Below, one piece after another: positions 7,456 to 14,009 of a DNA stretch of 14,009 nucleotides; positions within the stretch are counted from its first letter, which is position 1; every line of letters starts with the position of its first letter. The position numbers and the translations under genes were made by a program. The DNA comes from Firmicutes bacterium UBA1768 (GTDB lineage Bacteria > Bacillota > Clostridia > Peptostreptococcales > Anaerovoracaceae), in assembly GCA_002315335.1 (NCBI GenBank), contig DCGW01000028.1, positions 22,433 through 36,441 of the forward strand, given 5' to 3'. The notes under the pieces were generated by a model that was not told where the DNA came from, did no database searches, and saw only the letters and a list, made by a program, of their open reading frames with translations.

Positions 7456-8016
7456 TTACAGATAATCAGCAACAAAGGTATCTGTGATATCTACATCACC
7501 CATAAGAGTATCAGCATCGTCGCCGTCAATAGTGAATTTTACTGCCGCAACATCCTCAAAGGTATTTGAGAGAGTGTAAACAATCTGGTCAATGAGGAAG
7601 AGCTCATCATACGAGCCTCCTTCAAGCCCATCAGAGCTGAAGTCAACATATGCAATTCCGTCATCAACACTGATGTCATTTATAGTATACCTGTCAGATA
7701 CAATCGTGCTGTAATTCCCATTATCCTCAGGAACCGCCTTAAGAGATATAATGGCGGCAATATATTTGTTTTCGCCTTCAGGCACAGTTATCTGCTTTTC
7801 AACAGGCGGCATCAATTCCCCATTCACTTCATCTTTTCCCATTACTGCATATTCAGTGCTTACAAAATACTGCTGCACAGTAATAGTGTCTTCTGCTCCA
7901 CCCATTGTAACGTCATCTATGTTTACTCCCTCATCTTCTGTTCCGCATGCGGCAAAGCACATTGTTATCACAACCAAAAGCAAAACCATAAACAACGCTT
8001 TCATCCTATTGTTCAT
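7456..8016 (-). CDS. GerMN-domain lipoprotein
   Basis: The product is a 186-residue exported lipoprotein. I choose the ATG at 8016-8014 because GGAGGT (8026-8021) lies 4 bases before it; a longer frame starting at 8034 would place its ATG upstream of that ribosome site. The N-terminus has a basic start, a hydrophobic core (residues 7-19) and a lipobox FAAC with Cys24 as the lipid-bearing residue. After an acidic linker, about residues 45-180 match the general pattern of the GerMN domain: a YFVSTE strand near the start, an AYVDFSSD strand, a helix with FLIDQIVYTL, and a closing KFTIDGD strand. GerMN occurs in spore-germination protein GerM and in many clostridial lipoproteins whose role is not known. 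It sits between the CorC-type gene and the sulfatase gene, probably in one transcript. Domain assignment is by pattern only; the cell function is unknown and a spore role should not be assumed. Confidence 0.78.
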   Translation of the reverse strand: MNNRMKALFMVLLLVVITMCFAACGTEDEGVNIDDVTMGGAEDTITVQQYFVSTEYAVMGKDEVNGELMPPVEKQITVPEGENKYIAAIISLKAVPEDNGNYSTIVSDRYTINDISVDDGIAYVDFSSDGLEGGSYDELFLIDQIVYTLSNTFEDVAAVKFTIDGDDADTLMGDVDITDTFVADYL

Positions 8017-8087
8017 ATATACCTCCATTTTCAATCAATTGCATCTTCGCAGCTTCCAGTTTTTCCCATTTTGTTCTGGCGCTGCCA

Positions 8088-9359
8088 TTATTTTTCCTCT
8101 TCAAGTGGAATTTTTTCGACCCCAAGGTTGATTTCGTTTGCTTTTTTGTCGTCCGCTTTTATCACCTTTATCTTGAGTCTTGTTCTGTCTGCTATATATT
8201 CAAAGCTGTCGCCAACCTTTGGCATAGCACCAAGTGCCAACAGCACCAGTCCGTTAACAGTATTAACTTCTATATCTTCTTTAATGTCGAAGAAGTCAAA
8301 AACATCAACTATATTTGCAGAGCAGTCTACATTATAGGTCCCGTCAGCCTGAAGCCTTATTTCGGCCTCAACTTCGGCGTCATGCTCGTCGTAGATTTCT
8401 CCTACAAGCTCCTCGATTATGTCTTCCATGGTAATCAGACCCATAGTGCCGCCGTATTCATCTACAATGATAGCTATGTGAGTCTTTACATCCTGCATTG
8501 CCTTGAGTATATTAGCTATTTTCATAGTTCCCGGAGCAAATGCAGCAGGCTTTATATAGGCACCGATTTCCTCGTCTGTACCGCTAATGTAGTTATGGAA
8601 ATCCTTCTGGTTGAGAACGCCGATAATGTTGTCCATACCTTCGCCCTCAGTGTAAACCGGCACTCTTGAAAAGCCTGTATATTTAAAGATAGAAGCAATT
8701 TCTTCCTTAGAGGTCTCCGTGCTTACGGCAACAATGTCAACTCTCGGAGTAAGAATATCGTTTGCCTCAAGGTCTCTGAAGTAAATCGCATTTTGAATAA
8801 GCTCTGAGCTATCCTCGTCGATATAACCATCAGTCTCAGCTTCCTCAACGAGTGTAATAAGCTCGGCATCAGTAAGCCCCTTGTCCGCTTTAATCTTTAT
8901 TATTTTGGATAGTATTTTCTTCCATACAGAAAATATTGCAGTCAGCGGTGTCAGAACTATCATGAAAATCCTGAGTATCGGAGCTGCGGTTAATGCCCAT
9001 CTTTCGGGAGCCTCCTTCGCCAGACTCTTAGGAGATATTTCACCAAATACCAGAATAACCACAGTAACCACTACGGTTGCCCAGGTGGCTCCAACCTCCC
9101 CCATTGCCTTGACAAACAATAATGTTGCAATAGATGTGAGAACTATATTTACTATGTTATTTCCAATCAGGATTGTTGAAAGAAGCTTATCAAAATCCTC
9201 AGAAATTTTCATAGTAAGCCTTGCCTTCTTATTTTTCTGGGCAAGATTTTTTATCTTTATCCGGTTTATCGAAGTATATGCTGTTTCTGTGGCACTGAAA
9301 TATGCAGACAGTACAACAAGGCACGCAATTATTATTATAAAAATTGTATCTGTACTCAA
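8088..9359 (-). CDS. CorC/HlyC family membrane protein (DUF21-CBS-CBS-CorC_HlyC)
   Basis: This 423-residue protein has the standard CNNM/CorC layout: a DUF21 membrane domain (residues 1-150, with hydrophobic stretches near 5-20, 60-83, 92-106 and 125-145), a CBS pair (about 200-325) and a CorC_HlyC domain (about 335-405). DUF21 signatures are SATETAYTSIN (22-32), ILIGNNIVNI (63-72) and FGEISPKSLA (105-114). The CBS region has LTPRVDIV (203-210) and YGGTMGLITMEDIIEELVGE (302-321). Relatives move or regulate Mg2+ or other divalent cations across the membrane, with CBS domains binding adenine nucleotides; the old name hemolysin C should not be read as a toxin. The start is TTG at 9359-9357 with GGAGGG five bases upstream and an excellent promoter before it. 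It appears to be the first gene of a three-gene run with the lipoprotein and the sulfatase. Confidence 0.93.
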   Translation of the reverse strand: MSTDTIFIIIIACLVVLSAYFSATETAYTSINRIKIKNLAQKNKKARLTMKISEDFDKLLSTILIGNNIVNIVLTSIATLLFVKAMGEVGATWATVVVTVVILVFGEISPKSLAKEAPERWALTAAPILRIFMIVLTPLTAIFSVWKKILSKIIKIKADKGLTDAELITLVEEAETDGYIDEDSSELIQNAIYFRDLEANDILTPRVDIVAVSTETSKEEIASIFKYTGFSRVPVYTEGEGMDNIIGVLNQKDFHNYISGTDEEIGAYIKPAAFAPGTMKIANILKAMQDVKTHIAIIVDEYGGTMGLITMEDIIEELVGEIYDEHDAEVEAEIRLQADGTYNVDCSANIVDVFDFFDIKEDIEVNTVNGLVLLALGAMPKVGDSFEYIADRTRLKIKVIKADDKKANEINLGVEKIPLEEEK

Positions 9360-9388
9360 CTTATCCCTCCGTTGCTTTTATATCCCGT

Positions 9389-9417
9389 ATTATACCACCA
9401 CGCAAAAACCCTTTCAA
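9389..9417 (-). promoter_or_regulatory. Strong sigma-A-type promoter for the CorC-type gene and downstream run
   Basis: On the minus strand: -35 TTGAAA (9417-9412), a 17-base spacer, and a perfect -10 TATAAT (9394-9389). Transcription would start near 9382, about 20 bases before the TTG start codon. No comparably good promoter was seen in front of the lipoprotein or sulfatase genes, which supports a shared transcript. Confidence 0.8.
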
Positions 9418-9486
9418 CTATAATGATGCTAAAATGAAGGCGCTAAATTCCTCTGATTACATAATGCTTTTCGTTGCTTTTCCACC

Positions 9487-9512
9487 AAAAAACCCCGAAA
9501 TAATCGGGGTTT
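9487..9512 (-). terminator. Intrinsic terminator of the SLH protein gene
   Basis: AAACCCCGA (minus 9512-9504) pairs perfectly with TCGGGGTTT (9498-9490) around a 5-base loop, followed by three further T residues (9489-9487). It lies about 50 bases after the SLH gene stop codon. Being nearly symmetrical, it also insulates against plus-strand reading. Confidence 0.88.
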
Positions 9513-9559
9513 CTTGCAGCTAAATATTTTTTCAAACATATTGGCAATAATGGTGCGAA

Positions 9560-11545
9560 TTATTCTTCGTATGCCGTCCAATCTCTGTCCTTCATAAGAT
9601 CTGTCCAGGCCTCTGTTCCGGCAGCTTCATCTACCTTTGCATAGTGGCTGTTTGTAGCTTCCTGAATTGCGAGGTAGTACCATTCGCCAGCCTTATTGTC
9701 TGACCACTTTCTCATGTTTGGTAAGAGAGCGTTTTCGTCAGCAGGAATTCTGTGAAGAACTCTGTTTACAATAGTTGCAACCTCTGCTCTTGTGATGAGC
9801 TGGTCAGGTTCAAAGTCTGAGCCTGAGTATCCGTTTGCCCAACCAAGTGCAAATGCCTTATCGATGTTTTCCTTTGCCCAGCTTCCTGCTGTGTCAGAGA
9901 ATGCACTTTCAGCTGAGAATCCGGTATCATTAAATCTTACGCACATTGAGATGAATTCCGCTCTTGTAATTGGAGCATTTGGTCTGTAGGTTCCGTCTTC
10001 ATAGCCTGTAGCTACATCCATTGCAGCTAATGTGGAAATAGCTGTGTTGAACCAGTCGCCCTTGTTTACATCTGAGAATTCGTTTGTTTTTACGAGGTTA
10101 GCAGATCTGACCTGATCCTTGAGTAATCTGAAGAAGATTGTTGCTGCTTCAGCCCTTGTGATTGTTTTGCCAGGAATTATTGTTCCGTCAGGATAACCGA
10201 TGAGATAAGCAAAGTGGTCATCCGCATTAAGTGCTTCAGGAACAGGTGTTGCTACGAACTTTCCATATACAGTAACTGTTTTAAGCACCTTAACATCTGT
10301 TAAAGGTTCTCCTGTGAGTCCCTCGTTGTCAAACCAGCCTTCAAAGGTGTTGCTTTCCTTTGTCGGAACAAACTTTGTAACGTCAACCGCAGTACCTGCA
10401 GCTACATCTTCAGTCTTTACAACCTCGCCGTCAACAACGTATTTGAGCTGAGCCATTTTGTCAGTGTATACTGTTGCTGTATCAATGCAGCCCTCAGCAA
10501 CCTTAGCAGTATTGCTTTTAACCTCGAAAGTAAGGTCGTGGTGTGCTGGTGGAGTTGAAGTGATTGCATCGGCTTCATCAAAGGTCTTTGTAACATAGAA
10601 TGTTTCTGTTACCTTGCCATCCTTTGCAAATCTATAAGGAATATAGCCCTTAATTGTGTCTTTGTTCTGAATTAAGTTAATAGCAGGTGTTAAGAGCCTT
10701 GAATCCTGGTCGTCGATTAAGAAGGTCGCACCAGCTGTGCCTGTTACTTCTACCTTGTAGAGAATTTTAATCTTACCATTATCATCGTACTCTACTACAT
10801 AATCTTCATCAGTAAGGTCATATCCAATCTTATCAAGATACTTGTTTACGCGTTCTTTTTCTGACTTCTTTACAGGTTCAATGCTAATTGAATAAATTTC
10901 CGGCTGAACCTTCGGCGTTAATAAGGTGAGTGCAGCCACTGCAGCTGTTGCAAGCTTTGCTCCCTTCTTAACCTTAGCAGCTGTAGACAACAGTTCTGCC
11001 CAGTCGTGAACTCCCTTTGCTAATACTGCCCACTTAATGCCCGGCCAATAAACATTCTGCCATCCCTGGTATTTAAATACCTTTGAAAGGTTAATTACAA
11101 TACCCTGAGCCGCTGCTGCAGCAAATATAGCAGCTGCAACCTTAAACGGGATTTCTTTCCATTCCTGAGCAGCCTTGTCATAAGCATATTTTGATGCAAT
11201 AAAGCCAGCTGTCTTGAAAGCTCTGTCCCAGTTAGCTTTTGGATAATATGACATGAGCATCTGGAGTTGCGGAAGGGTAAATCTTGGCTGAACCATATAC
11301 TTGTTATCATAGTTTGAAAGTTCCATCCAGTTGTTATATGCTTTATGCATAACAGTAAATGCTGCGATTCCTGCAGCTGCTCCGACTACGGAACTACTTA
11401 AAGACATAGCAGTGTATTCAACTTCTTTGGAATTATCTGTGCCTTCATTCGCGAATGTCGTGAACGGAATAAATGAAACCACCAAAGCAAGTGATAATAC
11501 CCAAGCCAAAACATGTCTTGTTAGCTTTTTCTTATCTTTTTTCAT
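9560..11545 (-). CDS. Secreted SLH-domain surface protein with uncharacterised Ala-rich N-terminal region
   Basis: The 661-residue product has a signal peptide (basic KKDKKK start, hydrophobic core 12-28, likely cut after Ala32 in TFA-NE). Residues ~48-210 are rich in Ala and helix-forming, with hydrophobic stretches near 135-152 and 197-209; I do not recognise this part. Residues ~215-330 look like a beta domain with a GTAGATFLIDD motif and a YVTKTF ending. Residues ~365-430 match the Listeria-Bacteroides/InlB B-type repeat (FEGWFD, then TVTVYGKF). Three SLH modules fill ~440-600, each with its binding motif: ITRAEAA (462), ITRAEFI (526), ITRAEVA (584), plus GYPDGT and GYEDGT turns. SLH modules hold proteins to the wall through pyruvylated secondary polymers, so this protein sits on the cell surface. 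The start ATG has AGGAGG (11556-11551) close upstream. It has its own promoter and terminator, so it is a single-gene unit. Adhesion or surface-layer roles are possible but not shown. Confidence 0.9.
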   Translation of the reverse strand: MKKDKKKLTRHVLAWVLSLALVVSFIPFTTFANEGTDNSKEVEYTAMSLSSSVVGAAAGIAAFTVMHKAYNNWMELSNYDNKYMVQPRFTLPQLQMLMSYYPKANWDRAFKTAGFIASKYAYDKAAQEWKEIPFKVAAAIFAAAAAQGIVINLSKVFKYQGWQNVYWPGIKWAVLAKGVHDWAELLSTAAKVKKGAKLATAAVAALTLLTPKVQPEIYSISIEPVKKSEKERVNKYLDKIGYDLTDEDYVVEYDDNGKIKILYKVEVTGTAGATFLIDDQDSRLLTPAINLIQNKDTIKGYIPYRFAKDGKVTETFYVTKTFDEADAITSTPPAHHDLTFEVKSNTAKVAEGCIDTATVYTDKMAQLKYVVDGEVVKTEDVAAGTAVDVTKFVPTKESNTFEGWFDNEGLTGEPLTDVKVLKTVTVYGKFVATPVPEALNADDHFAYLIGYPDGTIIPGKTITRAEAATIFFRLLKDQVRSANLVKTNEFSDVNKGDWFNTAISTLAAMDVATGYEDGTYRPNAPITRAEFISMCVRFNDTGFSAESAFSDTAGSWAKENIDKAFALGWANGYSGSDFEPDQLITRAEVATIVNRVLHRIPADENALLPNMRKWSDNKAGEWYYLAIQEATNSHYAKVDEAAGTEAWTDLMKDRDWTAYEE

Positions 11546-11634
11546 TTTCTCCTCCTCTAAATGTATTAAGCAAGCTTACTATATAATGTATAATTGTATT
11601 GAAAATATAGCAACGCCAACTATCAGTAAAACAA

Positions 11635-11663
11635 ATTGTAACACATCGTTCACAATTCTTCAA
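11635..11663 (-). promoter_or_regulatory. Sigma-A-type promoter for the SLH protein gene
   Basis: On the minus strand: -35 TTGAAG (11663-11658), a 17-base spacer, -10 TACAAT (11640-11635). Transcription would begin near 11628 with an AT-rich leader of about 80 bases. A second, weaker candidate lies closer to the gene (TTGCTA, 17 bases, TACATT, around 11586-11614). Confidence 0.65.
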
Positions 11664-11673
11664 TAATATTACA

Positions 11674-11706
11674 AAAATAAAACGCGAAAACTCAGCTGTT
11701 TTCGCG
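11674..11706 (-). terminator. Intrinsic terminator of the feo transcript, overlapping the last codons
   Basis: CGCGAAAAC (minus 11706-11698) pairs perfectly with GTTTTCGCG (11691-11683) around a 6-base loop, then TTTTATTTTTG. The 9-bp stem and T-rich tail are clear. The stop codon TGA of the Cys-rich membrane protein (11694-11692) lies in the loop, so the ascending arm is coding sequence. Confidence 0.85.
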
Positions 11707-11856
11707 CTTATTATTACAATCTTCATTCATTGCACAATATGTGCAGCCTGAGCCGCAGCAGCTTTTTCCATTTTTGCGGTCACTAACAATTTTTCTTATT
11801 ATCAGAACGACCACTACTGCCAATACTATTAAAACTATTATAGTTCCAATGCTCAT
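11692..11856 (-). CDS. FeoB-associated Cys-rich membrane protein
   Basis: This 54-residue protein has one membrane helix (about residues 4-22) followed by a short basic stretch and a Cys-rich cytoplasmic tail: Cys33, Cys34, Cys38, Cys41 and Cys47, with the core SCCGSGCTYC. It fits the small family found directly after feoB in many Clostridia and thought to take the place of FeoC; the cysteines may bind iron or an iron-sulfur cluster, but that is not proven. The ATG at 11856-11854 follows GGTGGAG; the same frame is open further upstream inside feoB, but that part overlaps the FeoB coding sequence and shows no membrane-protein character. The gene starts 17 bases after the feoB stop, so the two are co-transcribed and end at a shared terminator. 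Confidence 0.88.
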   Translation of the reverse strand: MSIGTIIVLIVLAVVVVLIIRKIVSDRKNGKSCCGSGCTYCAMNEDCNNKRENS

Positions 11857-11873
11857 ATTCTCCACCGCTCCCT

Positions 11874-14009
11874 TCAGTTTCTGCCCCTTCTGAACAGCAG
11901 ATATATCAAAAGGATGGACACAATTATAGCAGCACCAAGGCCTGGGAAGCATACATTTCCGCTGATAAGGAGCCCAAACTGGTAGATAATCAGCGAAACA
12001 CAGTAAGCAAAGCAGCACTGATATGAAATCGCAAAGGCAGTCCACTTTCCGCTGTGCATTTCTCTTTTAATTGTCGCCATTGCAGCAAAGCAAGGAGCGC
12101 ACAGAAGATTGAATATGAGGAAGGTATATCCTCCGAGGGCAGAAAATCCGGCAAAGTCAAGAACTCCGAATACGCCAACAATTTCCTCCTTCGCAAGAAG
12201 ACCCATAATTGTAGCCACCGCAGCTTTAATGGTGCCAAATCCTATCGGTGTGAATATCCAGCAGATTGCACCGCCTATTGCCCCTATCAGGCTGTCCTCG
12301 AGCGCCATGCCAGGATTAAATACAAGTCTTCCTCCTGCCACACCGAAGCTTGCTCCTGCCCATATTGCCATCGATGCTATGAGAATTACTGTACCGGCCC
12401 TCTTAATGAAGTCCCAGCCTCTTTCCCACATTGAAAGCAGTATATTTTTTGCTGTTGGCATATGATATGCCGGAAGCTCCATTACAAAAGGAGACACCTC
12501 GCCCCTGAAAGGCTTTGTTTTTTTCAGTATTATTCCCGAAATTACCACTGCAGCAATCCCGAGAAAATATGCAGAGGTTGCAACCCATGCCGAGCCATCA
12601 AACAGCGCAGCAGCTATGAGAGCTATGACAGGAAGCTTTGCTCCGCAGGGAATAAACGTTGTGGTAATTATTGTCATTCTTCTGTCCTGAAGATTTTCTA
12701 TAGTCCTCGATGCCATAATTCCCGGAACTCCGCAGCCCGAGCCAATAAGCATAGGGATAAAGCTCTTTCCCGACAGCCCGAACTTCCTGAAAATCCGGTC
12801 CATTACAAAGGCCACTCTGGACATATAGCCGCAGGCCTCAAGAAAGGCAAGAAAAGCAAAGAGCACGAACATCTGCGGTACAAATCCGAGAACCGCACCT
12901 ACTCCGGCTATAATTCCATCCACAATAAGACCCTTGAGCCACTCTGCACAGCCTATTGAGTCTAAGGCTGACGCCACAGCTACCGGCACACCTGCTATCC
13001 ATACGCCGTAGTCACTCTTTTCCGGAGCTTCAACCATCACCTCATCAACAGCCTCTGTTATTTCAAAACCCTCTGCATCGAGAGCCTCCCCATAGGTTTC
13101 GTAGTTCTTTACAAATGAATCAAAGTCCTTATCTTCTATAGAAACAAGAATATCCTCAGCTCCGGGAATTCCGGACTCAGCGGCAGCTTCCACAGCGGTC
13201 ACAACATCGTCAGTCCACAGGCTTTCCTCAGCAAAATCAAGTACAGCAGCCTCATATTGGGCGCTTCCGCTGCCCAGAAGGTGCCAGCCCTCACCAAAAA
13301 GTCCCTCGTTTGCCCAGCTGCTGGCCCAGGTCCCGACGGTAGTTACCGACACAAAGTATACCACGAACATAATCGCAACAAAAATCGGCAGTGCAAGCCA
13401 CCTGTTTGTTACTATTCTGTCAATCTTATCCGAGGTGGTCAGACCACCCACATTCTTCTTTTTGCAGTTTTCTCCTGTCAGCCTGGTTATATACTCGTAT
13501 CTTTCGTTAGTGATAATCGCCTCTGCGTCATCGTCCATTATGGTTTCAACCAGCTTTATATCTTCCTCTATGTGGCGAAGAATTTCCTTATCTATTTTTA
13601 GCTGCATTCCAACCTGAGGGTCGCGTTCAAAAATCTTGATCGCGTACCAGCGCTGCTGTTCTAACGGCATATCATGAACAACAGCCTCCTCAATATGCGC
13701 AAGAGCATGCTCAACCTCACCGGAGAACAGGTGTCTCGAAACTACCTTCTCTGTGTAAGCCGCATCTATTGCCATCTGTGCTGCTTCCATTACACCCTCG
13801 CCTTTAAGTGCAGAAATTTCTATCATCTTGCAGCCTAAACTCTTTGACAGGTTTTCAATGTTGATTTCGTCTCCGTTTTTCCTGACAAGGTCCATCATAT
13901 TGACCGCGATAACCACTGGAATGCCTATTTCCATCATTTGAGTAGTGAGATAGAGATTCCTCTCAAGGTTTGTGCCATCCACTATGTTAAGGATAACGTC
14001 AGGCTTTTC
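11874..14009 (-). CDS. feoB: Ferrous iron transporter FeoB, lacking its N-terminal part (cut by window edge)
   Basis: FeoB imports Fe2+ across the cytoplasmic membrane and carries a GTPase domain at its N-terminus. 711 codons are here; the frame is open to base 14009, so the G1-G3 GTPase motifs lie outside. Visible are NIVDGTNLERN just after the G3 region, the G4 motif NMMD (13901-13890) and the G5 motif SALKGEG (about 13814-13794), then the helical cytosolic FeoB domain. The membrane part has both Gate regions: LEACGYMSRVAFVMDRIF, GSGCGVPGIMASRTIE with its conserved Cys, CGAKLPVIAL, FGTIKAAVATIMGLLAKEE and LLCAPCFAAM. Between the first membrane helix and the next lies an unusual acidic insertion (13232-13011). 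The sequence style is that of clostridial FeoB. An feoA gene is expected beyond the right edge but cannot be seen. A GTG at 13982 opens a long frame but is only the Val of NIVDG and not a start. Confidence 0.95.
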   Translation of the reverse strand, partial: EKPDVILNIVDGTNLERNLYLTTQMMEIGIPVVIAVNMMDLVRKNGDEINIENLSKSLGCKMIEISALKGEGVMEAAQMAIDAAYTEKVVSRHLFSGEVEHALAHIEEAVVHDMPLEQQRWYAIKIFERDPQVGMQLKIDKEILRHIEEDIKLVETIMDDDAEAIITNERYEYITRLTGENCKKKNVGGLTTSDKIDRIVTNRWLALPIFVAIMFVVYFVSVTTVGTWASSWANEGLFGEGWHLLGSGSAQYEAAVLDFAEESLWTDDVVTAVEAAAESGIPGAEDILVSIEDKDFDSFVKNYETYGEALDAEGFEITEAVDEVMVEAPEKSDYGVWIAGVPVAVASALDSIGCAEWLKGLIVDGIIAGVGAVLGFVPQMFVLFAFLAFLEACGYMSRVAFVMDRIFRKFGLSGKSFIPMLIGSGCGVPGIMASRTIENLQDRRMTIITTTFIPCGAKLPVIALIAAALFDGSAWVATSAYFLGIAAVVISGIILKKTKPFRGEVSPFVMELPAYHMPTAKNILLSMWERGWDFIKRAGTVILIASMAIWAGASFGVAGGRLVFNPGMALEDSLIGAIGGAICWIFTPIGFGTIKAAVATIMGLLAKEEIVGVFGVLDFAGFSALGGYTFLIFNLLCAPCFAAMATIKREMHSGKWTAFAISYQCCFAYCVSLIIYQFGLLISGNVCFPGLGAAIIVSILLIYLLFRRGRN

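Noticed and set aside
8881..9423. 180-codon open frame on the plus strand
   Set aside because: It lies antisense to the DUF21 region of the CorC-type gene, has no ribosome site of note and overlaps that gene's promoter; the minus-strand protein has clear family motifs.
11857..12045. N-terminal extension of the Cys-rich membrane protein frame
   Set aside because: It overlaps the conserved end of feoB in another frame; the family is about 50 residues long and the ATG at 11856 has its own ribosome site.
12054..12959. Several plus-strand open frames of 118-165 codons
   Set aside because: All are antisense to feoB membrane-domain sequence; their products are Ser/Arg/Cys-rich with no domain pattern, as expected for reverse-strand shadows.
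1..14009. Search for a defence, toxin-antitoxin, mobile or phage system
   Set aside because: No transposase, integrase, restriction, toxin-antitoxin or repeat-array signature was seen; the intact genes all fall in housekeeping or envelope families.

Overview
This window looks like ordinary core chromosome from a low- to mid-GC Gram-positive anaerobe of the class Clostridia. The evidence is strong GGAGG-type ribosome sites, two TTG starts, a GerMN-type lipoprotein, an LTA-synthase-like sulfatase, an SLH-domain surface protein, and a clostridial-style FeoB followed by its small Cys-rich partner. I cannot place it more finely from sequence alone. There is no tRNA, rRNA, CRISPR array, insertion sequence, phage gene or recognisable defence locus.

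Layout. At the left edge is the start of comEC (minus strand, cut by the window), the DNA-uptake channel. Its promoter is followed by a terminator-like hairpin before the start codon. Divergent from it is a large class A penicillin-binding protein (TTG start at 724), then an M29 metallo-aminopeptidase, both on the plus strand. A strong two-way terminator at about 5257-5288 separates these from everything to the right, which is all on the minus strand. Reading leftward from 9359, a CorC/HlyC-type DUF21-CBS membrane protein, a GerMN-domain lipoprotein and an LTA-synthase-family sulfatase follow one another with short gaps from one very good promoter (9389-9417). Next comes a single-gene unit encoding a secreted SLH-domain protein (9560-11545) with its own promoter and terminator. 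At the right edge is feoB (5' end cut off by the window) followed 17 bases later by the FeoB-associated Cys-rich membrane protein gene, ending in a terminator that overlaps its stop codon.

How the genes relate. Most of the window concerns the cell envelope: peptidoglycan synthesis (PBP), anionic glycerol-phosphate polymer synthesis or modification (sulfatase), a lipoprotein, a surface protein held to the wall through three SLH modules, and membrane transport of DNA, cations and ferrous iron. I found no clear undescribed multi-gene system. The points most worth a second look are the uncharacterised Ala-rich front half of the SLH protein, a 74-residue strongly acidic insertion in FeoB, the hairpin in the comEC leader, and a possible short upstream reading frame that overlaps the start of the sulfatase gene.
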